From contig CALVOV010000004.1 in assembly GCA_944350385.1 (NCBI GenBank), positions 1 to 64,000 of the forward strand: 64,000 nucleotides of DNA. The letters are read 5' to 3'. A program made the position numbers and the translations under genes. Source of the stretch: an uncultured Bacilli bacterium. GTDB taxonomy: Bacteria > Bacillota_I > Bacilli_A > RF39 > UBA660. Position 1 is the stretch's first letter. Each line of letters starts with the position of its first letter. Positions 43,050-51,434 of the stretch are shown here, piece by piece. Under the pieces are notes generated by a model. That model was not told the origin of the DNA and made no database searches. It was given only the letters and a program-made list of their open reading frames with translations.

Positions 43050-45209
43050 CTATAATTCAAACTGAGAGTTATAAAGATCAGCATAAAATCCTTTTTTCTT
43101 CATTAACTCTTCATGATTCCCCTGTTCTATAATATTTCCTTCATTCATTACTAAAATAAGATCAGCATTTTTAATAGTTGACAATCTATGAGCAATAATA
43201 AAGGATGTTCTACCTTCGGTTAATTTATCCATTGCTTTTTGTACTAATTCTTCTGTTCTAGTATCTACATTTGAAGTGGCCTCATCTAAAATCAAGAAAG
43301 GTGCGTTTTCAAGCATACCACGTGCAATTGTAAATAATTGCTTTTGCCCTTGACTTACTGCATCATTATCAGAAATTTTAGCATTCAAACCACCAGGCAA
43401 AGTCTTAATAAAATGTTCTACTCCTACAACTTCACAAGCTTTCCAAATTTCTTCATCTGTAATTTTTTCATTATTAAATCTAATATTTTCAGCTATAGTA
43501 CCATCAAATAACCACGTATCTTGCAATACCATACAAAACAAAGCATGAATATTTTCACGAGTCAAATCATGAATAGAAGTTCCATCAATTAAAATATCAC
43601 CATCATTAATTTCATAAAATTTCATCAATAAATTAACTAGAGTAGTTTTTCCTGCACCTGTTGGTCCAACTATAGCAATCTTTTGACCTGGATTTACTTT
43701 AACACTAAAATCTTTTATGATAGTTCTATTTTCATTATAGCCAAAATTAACATGCTTAAATTCAATTTGTCCTTTTACTTTTGTCTTATCTAATTTAGTA
43801 GTTAAATTTTCTTGAGTAGACATTTCTTTTTCATCTAAAAATTCAAATACTCTTTCACTAGCAGCTGCAGTAGATTGTAAAGCAGTCATTGCCTGAGCTA
43901 TTTGTGACAATGGATTAGTAAATAATCGCACATAAATCATAAATGCTACTATAACACCAAATGAAATAACATTATTCATTGTTAATAAAGCACCTACAAT
44001 GCACACAGCAACATAACCTAAGTTACCAACAAAATTCATGATGGGCATCATTAACCCAGATAAAAATTGACTCTTGTAATTAGCATAATACAAAGATTTA
44101 TTTAATTTTTCAAAGTCATTAAGAGCCATCTCTGTTCCATTATATGCTTTAACAACATTATGTCCTGAATACATTTCTTCAATAAATCCATTCATTTCAC
44201 CAAGTTTTACTTGCCTATCAATAAAATATTTTTGTGATTTAGATAATAATAGGAACATAAATGAAAAACCTATTGAACTGGCAAAAATAGCTGTTAAAGC
44301 CATTTGCCAATTAGTATAAAACATCATAATGACAGAACCAAATAAAAAAGTAATAGAAGTAACCAATGTTGCTAATGATTGATTTAAATTTTGAGCAATA
44401 GTATCTACATCGTTTGTAACAATTGACAAAACATCACCATTTTCGTGAGCATCAAAGTATTTTAATGGTAGTGTATTTATCTTAGTAGAAATATTACTTC
44501 TTAATTTTTTAGCAAAATTATTTGAAATAGTAGTCATTGAGAAACTTTGAATATAATTAAATATAGATCCTAATATGTATAGTATTGCCATAAAAAGAGC
44601 AATATTTTTTATTTTTTGCATATCGATAGCTGGTTTAATTAAATTATAAACAGAAGCAGGCAATTGATCTACAACGTTTAACATGTCATCAGTACTAGTA
44701 ACATTATCAATACCACCATATAGTCTTAAAACTTCAATTTGATCTTTAACACTAATTAATGTTCCATCAACTTTAATATCTTCAAGTAAAACTTTTAACA
44801 CATTATCTGGAATACTAGAAAATATCTGAAACATATTATTTTGATCAGATTTTTGAGAGCTTTCTAACAACTCATTAAATTTTTCTTTATCCTTAGAACT
44901 AATTTCAGTAGATGACATAATTTCCGGCACCTTAGTCTCTAATGAAGAAAAATTATTTCCTATAGCTCTATTTATGTCTTGCATTTTTTCGGTATCTGGA
45001 ACAAGTCCAGTACTAATTGTATCCGCAAAGTCAGATAATTTATTAGGAGCAATTAGAGAAAGAATTGCACTTATCATTGCCAAAACTAAAGCAAAAGATA
45101 GTAAAAAGTGCCATTGTTTCAAGTTACTTAATAAACGTTTCATTGAACCAATGAAATCTTTTGATTTTTCAATAGATTGACCGCTTGGGCCACCGATTGG
45201 TCTAGGCAT
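43050..45209 (-). CDS. ABC exporter half, subunit B (large extracellular insertion)
   Basis: A 719-residue ABC transporter half with six TM helices and a C-terminal NBD. Walker A reads GPTGAGKTT (about 516), Walker B reads LILDEATSN with the catalytic Glu, and the signature is degenerate (VSQGQKQ instead of LSGGQ). Between TM1 and TM2 (about residues 52-195) lies an unusual extracytoplasmic insertion of some 140 residues, rich in Ser, Asp and Ile. It pairs with subunit A (45202-46962), with which it overlaps by eight bases. Heterodimeric multidrug or lipid exporters of the BmrCD/LmrCD type have one canonical and one degenerate ATP site, as here. Confidence 0.88.
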   Translation of the reverse strand: MPRPIGGPSGQSIEKSKDFIGSMKRLLSNLKQWHFLLSFALVLAMISAILSLIAPNKLSDFADTISTGLVPDTEKMQDINRAIGNNFSSLETKVPEIMSSTEISSKDKEKFNELLESSQKSDQNNMFQIFSSIPDNVLKVLLEDIKVDGTLISVKDQIEVLRLYGGIDNVTSTDDMLNVVDQLPASVYNLIKPAIDMQKIKNIALFMAILYILGSIFNYIQSFSMTTISNNFAKKLRSNISTKINTLPLKYFDAHENGDVLSIVTNDVDTIAQNLNQSLATLVTSITFLFGSVIMMFYTNWQMALTAIFASSIGFSFMFLLLSKSQKYFIDRQVKLGEMNGFIEEMYSGHNVVKAYNGTEMALNDFEKLNKSLYYANYKSQFLSGLMMPIMNFVGNLGYVAVCIVGALLTMNNVISFGVIVAFMIYVRLFTNPLSQIAQAMTALQSTAAASERVFEFLDEKEMSTQENLTTKLDKTKVKGQIEFKHVNFGYNENRTIIKDFSVKVNPGQKIAIVGPTGAGKTTLVNLLMKFYEINDGDILIDGTSIHDLTRENIHALFCMVLQDTWLFDGTIAENIRFNNEKITDEEIWKACEVVGVEHFIKTLPGGLNAKISDNDAVSQGQKQLFTIARGMLENAPFLILDEATSNVDTRTEELVQKAMDKLTEGRTSFIIAHRLSTIKNADLILVMNEGNIIEQGNHEELMKKKGFYADLYNSQFEL

Positions 45210-46962
45210 TTTTTAATTCCTCCTCACTTAATTGTGATAATGCAATTTCTTTATACACATCACAATTCTTTAATAATTCTTTGTGTGTACCAATTCCTAC
45301 ACATTCACCATTATCTAAAACAACTATTTTATCTGCGTTGATAATAGTTCCAATACGTTGTGCAACTATCATACTAGTTGCATCTTTAGTATACTTTTTC
45401 AAATCATGTCGTAATGTTGAATCAGTCTTATAATCAAGAGCCGAAAAAGAATCATCAAATATATAAATTTCAGGATCTCTTGCAACAGCACGAGCAATTG
45501 CTAATCGTTGCTTTTGACCACCAGATACATTAGTACCACCACGAGAAATATGTGCTTCATATTTTCCATCCATCTTTTCAACAAAATCTGTAGCTTGTGC
45601 CACCTTAATTGCTTCTTTAATCTTTTCTGGTTTTATTTTCCCTTTGCCATTGTCCCCATAGGCAATATTTTCATTGACTGTTCCTGTAAACATTACTGCT
45701 TTTTGAGGTACATAACCAATTTTATTATATAAATCTTTTAATTTATATTCTTTAACATTAATTCCATCTACTAAAACTTCACCATCCGTTACATCGTAAA
45801 ATCTTGGTATTAAATTAATCAATGTAGATTTACCAGAACCTGTTGATCCAATGAATGCTATCGTTTCCCCCTTGTTAACTTTAAAGGAAATATTCTTCAA
45901 TAAATATTCATCAGCATCTGGATATTTAAAACTAACATTTCTAAACTCTACTTCACCTTTCTTGTTAGTCTTTTTTAAACCTTTGCCATCTAATATTTTG
46001 ATTGGCTCATCAAGAACTTCATTAATACGACCAGCTGATATACTAGCTCTAGGCCAAATCATAAATATCATAGCTAACATCAAAAATGAAGCTATAACCT
46101 GCATACCATAACTTGAGAAAACAACCATATTAGAGAATAAAGTTATTTTATCTAACATACCGGCTTTTTCAATTAAAAAAGCACCAATAATATAAATACC
46201 TAAAGTCAAACTATGCATTACAAAATTCATCATTGGCATCATAATAGCAAAAGTTCTTTGATTAAATAATTGCATATTAGTTAACTCATTATTTACTTTT
46301 TCAAATCTATTTTCCTGATAGTCTTCAGCATTGAATGCCCTTATTACTCTTATACCAGAAAGATTTTCTCTAGTTACACCATTAACTTTATCGATTAATT
46401 TTTGTACTTTAGAAAATCTAGGTAAAACAATAGTAATAATAATTCCTACTGTAGTAAGTAAAACAGCGACACAACAAGCTGTTAATATACTCCATTCTAA
46501 ACCTTTATTTAGAATCTTTAATATTGCCCATACAGCCATTATTGGAGCTTTAATAATAACTTGTAGACCCATGCCCATTAACGTTTCCATTTGCGTTACA
46601 TCATTAGTAGTACGAGTAATCAAACTACTAGTTTGAAACTTTTTAATATCTTCAGTACTAAAATTTTGTACTTTATTAAAAATAAGTTTTCTTAAGGTAT
46701 GAGAATAATTAGAAGCTACCCTTGCAGCAAAAAAACCGACTATAATTGTCGAAATCAAACTTCCTCCAGCACAAAGTAACATAAACACGCCTTGAACAAG
46801 AATATCTGACATTTTACTTCCATCAGATTGAACAAGTCTAGTAATTTCACTCATATAATCTGGCATTCTTAATTCTAGAAAAACTTGAAAAACAATTAAA
46901 GTTAAACAAATAAATATATTTATAAGATCTTCTTTAGTTAATTTTCGAAACAACTTAAACAT
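45202..46962 (-). CDS. ABC exporter half, subunit A (degenerate Walker B)
   Basis: A 586-residue ABC transporter half with six TM helices in the first 310 residues. Walker A reads GSTGSGKST, the signature VSGGQKQRLAIARA is canonical, and Walker B (YIFDDSFSALD) has Asp in place of the catalytic Glu. Together with subunit B this gives one hydrolysing and one non-hydrolysing site. The start is the ATG nine bases after AAGGAG, five bases beyond the zinc-ribbon gene stop; an in-frame TTG at 46971 is too close to that site. The substrate is unknown. Confidence 0.88.
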   Translation of the reverse strand: MFKLFRKLTKEDLINIFICLTLIVFQVFLELRMPDYMSEITRLVQSDGSKMSDILVQGVFMLLCAGGSLISTIIVGFFAARVASNYSHTLRKLIFNKVQNFSTEDIKKFQTSSLITRTTNDVTQMETLMGMGLQVIIKAPIMAVWAILKILNKGLEWSILTACCVAVLLTTVGIIITIVLPRFSKVQKLIDKVNGVTRENLSGIRVIRAFNAEDYQENRFEKVNNELTNMQLFNQRTFAIMMPMMNFVMHSLTLGIYIIGAFLIEKAGMLDKITLFSNMVVFSSYGMQVIASFLMLAMIFMIWPRASISAGRINEVLDEPIKILDGKGLKKTNKKGEVEFRNVSFKYPDADEYLLKNISFKVNKGETIAFIGSTGSGKSTLINLIPRFYDVTDGEVLVDGINVKEYKLKDLYNKIGYVPQKAVMFTGTVNENIAYGDNGKGKIKPEKIKEAIKVAQATDFVEKMDGKYEAHISRGGTNVSGGQKQRLAIARAVARDPEIYIFDDSFSALDYKTDSTLRHDLKKYTKDATSMIVAQRIGTIINADKIVVLDNGECVGIGTHKELLKNCDVYKEIALSQLSEEELKNA

Positions 46963-46967
46963 AAGAA

Positions 46968-47414
46968 TCAACTCCTTCTCTTTTTAAGTGTCAAAAATCC
47001 AAATCGCTTACCACAATCTGGACAAGTAGTATGTTTTATTCCTATCTTTTTAGGATAAGGAAGTTTTAAAATCAAACCACATTTAGGACACTTACGATAA
47101 ATATTTTTTTTATCACTTTTATATTTTTTATTTCTAACAGATATTTTCTTTAAATGTTTAAAAGGCTCCTTTATTTTAACATAAATCTCTAAAAAAATGC
47201 GATTTTCTTTAACTCTTTTATATTTATTTTTAGAAAGCAATCTGAAAAAGAACACTAAAACAGCAACAATTTCTAAAATACCTATAATGAAAATTTTAAA
47301 AAAGGCATCAATAAGTAGTAAAATTAAAATCATAATAAGTAAAAACCTATTTAATTCATCAAATCCTTTTCGTTTTAACGACTCATCAAGATTCTTCTTT
47401 ATTTGTTCTTTCAT
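46968..47414 (-). CDS. Membrane protein with C-terminal zinc ribbon
   Basis: A 148-residue protein with two adjacent hydrophobic helices (about 25-62), a basic linker, and a C-terminal zinc ribbon (CPKCGLILKLP near 112 and CPDCGKRFGF near 133). The domain order is that of small Firmicute membrane proteins of unknown function. It stands between yugP and the ABC exporter in the same operon. Confidence 0.75.
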   Translation of the reverse strand: MKEQIKKNLDESLKRKGFDELNRFLLIMILILLLIDAFFKIFIIGILEIVAVLVFFFRLLSKNKYKRVKENRIFLEIYVKIKEPFKHLKKISVRNKKYKSDKKNIYRKCPKCGLILKLPYPKKIGIKHTTCPDCGKRFGFLTLKKRRS

Positions 47415-47434
47415 ATCATCACTAAAATTAATAA

Positions 47435-48124
47435 TTAATCATCCTCTCTTTTACCAAATATCAATATTAATCTTAATATTTCTAATATAGCTGCAGCAAC
47501 AGAAGCTACATAAGTAAGAGCTGCTGCAGTAAGGACTTCACGTCCTCCACTCATTTCTTCACTATTAAATATTCCTAACTTTTCTATTTCTTTTAGTGCT
47601 CTCCTAGAAGCATCAAATTCAACTGGTAAAGTTATTAATTGAAATATTAAAATAACAATTTCTGCTAATATACCTAGCCAAATTAGGTTAATTGAACTAA
47701 AAAATATTCCTATTAAAATAGCAAAATAACCAGCATAAGAAGCAAAGTTAACAAAAGGAATAAGTGCATGTCGTAAACGTAATGGTACATAATTATTCTT
47801 ATCCTGAATAGCGTGACCACATTCATGACAAGCAACAGCAATTCCTGCAATACTAGCTCCATTATAGTTTTCACTAGATAATCTAATTACCTTATTCATT
47901 GGGTCATAGTGATCTGTTAACATACCAACAGTTTCTTCAACTCTGATATCTTGTAAATCATTTTTATCCAATATTTTTCTAGCAGCTTCACTTCCTGTAA
48001 TTTGGGAAGAAATACCTCTTTTCTTATATTTATTATATGTACTAAATACAAATCCTTGTGCACCAAGCGTAATTAAAAAAGCTATAATAGTTAATCCATA
48101 ACTAATAATATAATAATTATCCAA
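47435..48124 (-). CDS. yugP: YugP-type zinc metallopeptidase
   Basis: A 229-residue membrane peptidase of the Zn_peptidase_2 family. One TM helix is N-terminal, then HYDPMNKVIRLS, the zinc motif HECGHAIQ (about 98-105), then two or three C-terminal TM helices with FDASRRAL between them. It is predicted to cleave membrane or envelope proteins; the substrate is unknown. Translation starts at TTG, eight bases after GAGGT. It heads the operon leading to the ABC exporter and lipid kinase. Confidence 0.9.
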   Translation of the reverse strand: MDNYYIISYGLTIIAFLITLGAQGFVFSTYNKYKKRGISSQITGSEAARKILDKNDLQDIRVEETVGMLTDHYDPMNKVIRLSSENYNGASIAGIAVACHECGHAIQDKNNYVPLRLRHALIPFVNFASYAGYFAILIGIFFSSINLIWLGILAEIVILIFQLITLPVEFDASRRALKEIEKLGIFNSEEMSGGREVLTAAALTYVASVAAAILEILRLILIFGKREDD

Positions 48125-48170
48125 AAAATATACCTCATTTCTTAATCATTTTCCTAATACTACTTTACAT

Positions 48171-48179
48171 ATTATATCA
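48171..48179 (-). promoter_or_regulatory. Extended -10 promoter of the yugP operon
   Basis: TGATATAAT, about 47 bases before the TTG start. Confidence 0.6.
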
Positions 48180-48186
48180 CTAATTC

Positions 48187-48211
48187 AAAAAAAAAGCGAC
48201 TAAAATCGCTT
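48187..48211 (-). terminator. Terminator of the second camelysin-like gene
   Basis: Stem AAGCGA / TCGCTT with a six-base loop and a run of seven or more T on the minus strand. Confidence 0.9.
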
Positions 48212-48218
48212 ATTTTTA

Positions 48219-48818
48219 CTATATATCTTTATAAACAACATCATCTGTTGCTTGAACATAATTCAATGTATATGTAGCATTAAATTCTGTATCACTATCT
48301 AATAAATCTGAAACATCAATATCTTTTTCATATGTAACCCTAATCTTTAAAGATAATGATTCACCAGCACGAATACCATCATTTTCTTCAATAAGAGATC
48401 CATCTTCATAAGTTATTTCATAAGTTAAATACTTTTCTTGATCTGGAGTCAAATTTATGTTTTCAATCTGTTCTTGCAACATAGCATCGATATTACCACC
48501 ATTTGTAACTTCAAAAGTAAATTCATAGTAATCCCCAGGATAATTTAAATTTGCCTCAAAAGATAATTGAGTCGCAGAATCTTCAGAAATAGTCGCTACA
48601 CCCAAATCAGCTACGACACTGCCATAATCAGTAATTGCTGTAGACTCCACTATCTTATCAAAATGTACATCCCAAGTAGGTTTTTTCATTGTCGCATTAC
48701 CTATAATATCCAATTGAGCAGACAAATAAGAAAAACCAACACTAATACAAAAAATTAGTAGTAGTACAAAAAATATTTCCCTATGCCTCTTATTTTGAAA
48801 TTTTTTATTATTTTTCAT
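48219..48818 (-). CDS. Camelysin/TasA-like exported beta-sandwich protein (copy 2)
   Basis: A 199-residue protein with an N-terminal signal or anchor helix (about 14-34, ending GFSYLSA), then PTWDVHF, YPGDYYEFTFEVTNGGNIDAM, LTPDQEKYLTYEITYEDGS, RAGESLSLKIRVTYE and a final LNYVQA. The same blocks occur in the same order in the protein at 17420-17992. The overall pattern is that of TasA/CalY biofilm-fibre or camelysin proteins. It has a separate promoter and terminator. No sorting signal and no sipW are seen. The family call is tentative; the paralogy is clear. Confidence 0.62.
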   Translation of the reverse strand: MKNNKKFQNKRHREIFFVLLLIFCISVGFSYLSAQLDIIGNATMKKPTWDVHFDKIVESTAITDYGSVVADLGVATISEDSATQLSFEANLNYPGDYYEFTFEVTNGGNIDAMLQEQIENINLTPDQEKYLTYEITYEDGSLIEENDGIRAGESLSLKIRVTYEKDIDVSDLLDSDTEFNATYTLNYVQATDDVVYKDI

Positions 48819-48843
48819 AAAAGTGCCTCCATATTCTAAGATA

Positions 48844-48872
48844 ATTTTACATTTCTAGAAAAATTAAATCAA
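48844..48872 (-). promoter_or_regulatory. Promoter of the second camelysin-like gene
   Basis: TTGATT (48867-48872), 17-base spacer, TAAAAT (48844-48849) with GGAGG before the ATG downstream. Confidence 0.65.
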
Positions 48873-48901
48873 CACTTAACTAAAATTTTATAAATGATTG
48901 A

Positions 48902-49735
48902 CTATATTTTTCGCTTTTTATATGCTTTTAAAACATTTTGCCCTAGCTCTGCAACAGTCATTTGACCAACACCACCAGGAACCGGTGTTATAAAACTAAC
49001 TTTATCTTTAACACTTTCAAAGTCAACGTCACCATAAAGTTTTCCATCAACTCTATTAATCCCTACATCTATAACAATAGTACCATCAGAAATCATATTA
49101 CCAGTGATTATGCCTTTCTTTCCAACTGCCACTACTAAAATGTCTGCCATTTTAGTAAATAATTCCAAATTTTTAGTTTTTGAATGACATATTGTAACAG
49201 TAGCATTATTATTTAACATCATTGAAGCTAGTGGTTTTCCTACTAAATCACTTCTACCAACAATCACAACATTTTTCCCTTCTACTGATATACTATAATA
49301 ATCTAAAATATCCATTATACCCTTCGGAGTACAAGGCATCAGAGTATCAACATTATGTGTAAGCTTTCCAGCATTTACATCACTCAAACCATCAACATCT
49401 TTATCACAATCAATTAAATTTTGAATTTTTTTACTATCAATGTGCTTAGGTAAAGGCATTTGTACTAATAAACCATCTATACTTTGATCACTATTTATTT
49501 CTTTAATTATTTTTTCTAATTCTGCTTGCGAAATATCACCAGATAATTTAATATGTTTAAATTTATATCCCAATTGATTAGCCATTTTTTCTTTTTGACC
49601 AACATATATTTCACTAGCAGAATCATTTCCAACTTGAATAACTACTAAGCCAGGCATACGTTCAAGATTTTGAACTTCCTCTTTCAATTTAGCTAATATT
49701 TGTGCTTTAACAATTTTTCCATCTAATATCTTCAT
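48902..49735 (-). CDS. folD: Methylenetetrahydrofolate dehydrogenase/cyclohydrolase FolD
   Basis: A 277-residue bifunctional enzyme interconverting methylene-, methenyl- and formyl-tetrahydrofolate in the cytoplasm. YVGQKEKMANQLG carries the catalytic Tyr and Lys at about 47-55, VQMPLPKHID and DKDVDGL form the folate site, and VVIVGRSDLVGKP binds NADP at about 153. Length and motifs are standard. GATAGGAG precedes the ATG, and an extended -10 lies at 49757-49765. Confidence 0.96.
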   Translation of the reverse strand: MKILDGKIVKAQILAKLKEEVQNLERMPGLVVIQVGNDSASEIYVGQKEKMANQLGYKFKHIKLSGDISQAELEKIIKEINSDQSIDGLLVQMPLPKHIDSKKIQNLIDCDKDVDGLSDVNAGKLTHNVDTLMPCTPKGIMDILDYYSISVEGKNVVIVGRSDLVGKPLASMMLNNNATVTICHSKTKNLELFTKMADILVVAVGKKGIITGNMISDGTIVIDVGINRVDGKLYGDVDFESVKDKVSFITPVPGGVGQMTVAELGQNVLKAYKKRKI

Positions 49736-49756
49736 TCTTATTCTCCTATCTAAGAC

Positions 49757-49765
49757 ATTATACCA
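49757..49765 (-). promoter_or_regulatory. Extended -10 promoter of folD
   Basis: TGGTATAAT, about 22 bases before the ATG, with no clear -35. Confidence 0.6.
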
Positions 49766-49806
49766 TTTAAATTATTAATATCAAACTTCTAATTTAAAAA
49801 TAAATA

Positions 49807-49815
49807 TGTTATACT
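49807..49815 (+). promoter_or_regulatory. Extended -10 promoter of the 271-residue membrane-anchored gene
   Basis: TGTTATACT, 24 bases before the ATG at 49839. AGGAAGGTGG lies between them. The -35 position (TTCTAA) is weak. Confidence 0.55.
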
Positions 49816-49838
49816 CAAAAATATAGGAAGGTGGAAAA

Positions 49839-50654
49839 ATGAAAAAAAAACACATAAACAAGAATATAAAAATTAGTATAATTATTCTAATTATTATCTT
49901 AGTAGTTGCACTCTTTATACTAACAAATTCCAATAAAGAAAATAAAGAAAAATTAGTTTATAGTCCAGACGTAACAATCCGCTACGCATATGGAATTGGA
50001 GTATATACAGCTCAAAATATGAATAGTCAAGAACCATATATAGATATCTTAAAAATAGAATTAACTAATGAACAATTAAAAACATTAAAAGAAATAATCA
50101 AAGATTATTCATTTATAATAAACAAAGCCAAAAATAACACAGGAATAGCTGGTATTTATGAACTAACAATTGGCAATCAAATTATACTAATTGATCAAGA
50201 AGAAGCACTATATACTAAAGATAAAAAAAATTACTATAAAATAGACATGGAAACAAAATTATTTTATTTTGTATCAGATATCGTTTATGAAAAAGTAGAA
50301 TCTAAACAAGAAAAAATAACTTCTAATGAAATTTTTCTATCAAACGACCAAATCGGTTCTGTTACATTTAATAATCAAAGTAAAATAAAAGAAATAATTA
50401 ATACTATACGTTATGTAAAATTAAAAAGTTTAGGTAATGCCTCATTAGATCAAGAAAATTACTACATTGACTTCAATAATGGCATAACAATAACAACATA
50501 TATGAATTCAACAACTGCATTATATAAAAATAAAAATACTAATGAAGAATATTACATTCTTCTATATAATGATCCATCAGAATACTTAAGATCATTTATA
50601 GAGGAAAAATTAGAACTAGATTCTATAGAAGAATATAATAATAACAACCAATAA
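49839..50654 (+). CDS. Membrane-anchored hypothetical protein
   Basis: A 271-residue protein with a Lys-rich start, one TM helix (about 13-30) and a soluble extracytoplasmic domain of mixed strands and helices. It has no cysteine. Two similar alpha/beta halves may exist (about 45-140 and 150-250), each with an I-L-K-I or K-E-I-I helix followed by a Y-strand, but this is only an impression. I do not recognise the family. It is one of the few plus-strand genes and stands alone, with promoter upstream and a bidirectional terminator downstream. Confidence 0.65.
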   Translation: MKKKHINKNIKISIIILIIILVVALFILTNSNKENKEKLVYSPDVTIRYAYGIGVYTAQNMNSQEPYIDILKIELTNEQLKTLKEIIKDYSFIINKAKNNTGIAGIYELTIGNQIILIDQEEALYTKDKKNYYKIDMETKLFYFVSDIVYEKVESKQEKITSNEIFLSNDQIGSVTFNNQSKIKEIINTIRYVKLKSLGNASLDQENYYIDFNNGITITTYMNSTTALYKNKNTNEEYYILLYNDPSEYLRSFIEEKLELDSIEEYNNNNQ

Positions 50655-50685
50655 AAAAACTATCTAAAAGATAGTCTTTTTTTAT
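50653..50685. terminator. Bidirectional terminator
   Basis: Stem ACTATCT / AGATAGT with A-rich sequence on one side and T-rich sequence on the other. It can end both the plus-strand gene at 49839 and the minus-strand gene whose stop is at 50682. Confidence 0.85.
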
Positions 50686-51272
50686 TCCACAATCGGAACT
50701 TCTTCACTAGCTAAAACAAATTTAGTAAATTCTTTAGTATTTATTCCATACTTCGGTTTTTTATATTCAAATATATGTAAACAATTCAATATGTCATTAT
50801 CTAAAGGATTAAATTTAGCAGCTAATTTAACATGAACATTCATTTGATTAGTAATTAAATCCTCCAAAGTAGTAAATTCATGAATTCCATAATTACACTT
50901 ATCACAATTCTCAAACCAATACCATTTATTATCTCTTTTAAAAGCTAAATATGCATGAGTAGGATATGAATTATCTTTATTAATTAAAAAAGTAATATAA
51001 AAGGTTTTAAATTCATATTTATGCTTATAAAACCAATCCCTTTCTAATTCAATTTGATCAAATAATTGACCATACCTATTCTTTAAAAGATTAGCTGGAC
51101 TAGATAAATTCCAATAAATTTCGCTAGCAAGTTCAAAAGAATCTAAATCAGAAGTATCATATAATTTTTTGTTGCTACCACAAATGCCAAAATGAATATT
51201 ATCATGCATAAATTCTAGAAGTGCTTCAGGAGTTTTTATGTTGTTATATAAATCTTTAATATTATCGTGCAT
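50682..51272 (-). CDS. Transglutaminase-like protein with altered catalytic site
   Basis: A 196-residue protein resembling small Firmicute transglutaminase-like cysteine proteases: helices, then YGQLFDQIELERDWF, then THAYLAF and KWYWFENC, GIHEF. In the family the nucleophile lies in a G-x-C-W-D-Q motif. Here the aligned residues are G-Q-L-F-D-Q, with Leu in place of Cys, while the His (in THAYLAF) remains. It may be a non-catalytic binding form. No good ribosome site precedes its ATG. A 26-codon ORF ends five bases earlier, implying translational coupling. Confidence 0.65.
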   Translation of the reverse strand: MHDNIKDLYNNIKTPEALLEFMHDNIHFGICGSNKKLYDTSDLDSFELASEIYWNLSSPANLLKNRYGQLFDQIELERDWFYKHKYEFKTFYITFLINKDNSYPTHAYLAFKRDNKWYWFENCDKCNYGIHEFTTLEDLITNQMNVHVKLAAKFNPLDNDILNCLHIFEYKKPKYGINTKEFTKFVLASEEVPIVE

Positions 51273-51274
51273 GT

Positions 51275-51355
51275 TTAATAATTATTCCCATAAAAAATTC
51301 TATATAAAATTCCTAAAGTACTTTTGATTTTTGACACATCTAAAACTTTTATCAT
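51275..51355 (-). CDS. 26-residue leader ORF
   Basis: A short ORF with its own ribosome site (GAGAGGG, seven bases before ATG at 51353-51355) encoding MIKVLDVSKIK and ending YGNNY. Its stop codon is five bases before the ATG of the transglutaminase-like gene, which lacks a site of its own. It probably serves to bring ribosomes to the next gene, or regulates it. The peptide has no recognisable features. Confidence 0.5.
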   Translation of the reverse strand: MIKVLDVSKIKSTLGILYRIFYGNNY

Positions 51356-51375
51356 ATAACTACCCTCTCAAGGTC

Positions 51376-51404
51376 ATTATACAATAAGATTTTTTAATTA
51401 CAAA
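51376..51404 (-). promoter_or_regulatory. Promoter of the leader ORF/transglutaminase-like pair
   Basis: TTTGTA (51399-51404), 17-base spacer, TATAAT (51376-51381). Confidence 0.55.
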
Positions 51405-51434
51405 GAAAAAAGACAAATTATTTAAATTTGTCTT
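51402..51434 (-). terminator. Terminator of the mnmA/thioredoxin-like operon
   Basis: Stem AAGACAAAT / ATTTGTCTT followed by TTTTCTTT on the minus strand. It overlaps the stop codon at 51433 and abuts the next promoter. Confidence 0.85.

Noticed and set aside
46331-46636. Plus-strand ORFs inside the ABC exporter genes
   Set aside because: They are shadows of conserved transporter sequence; no promoter or ribosome site.
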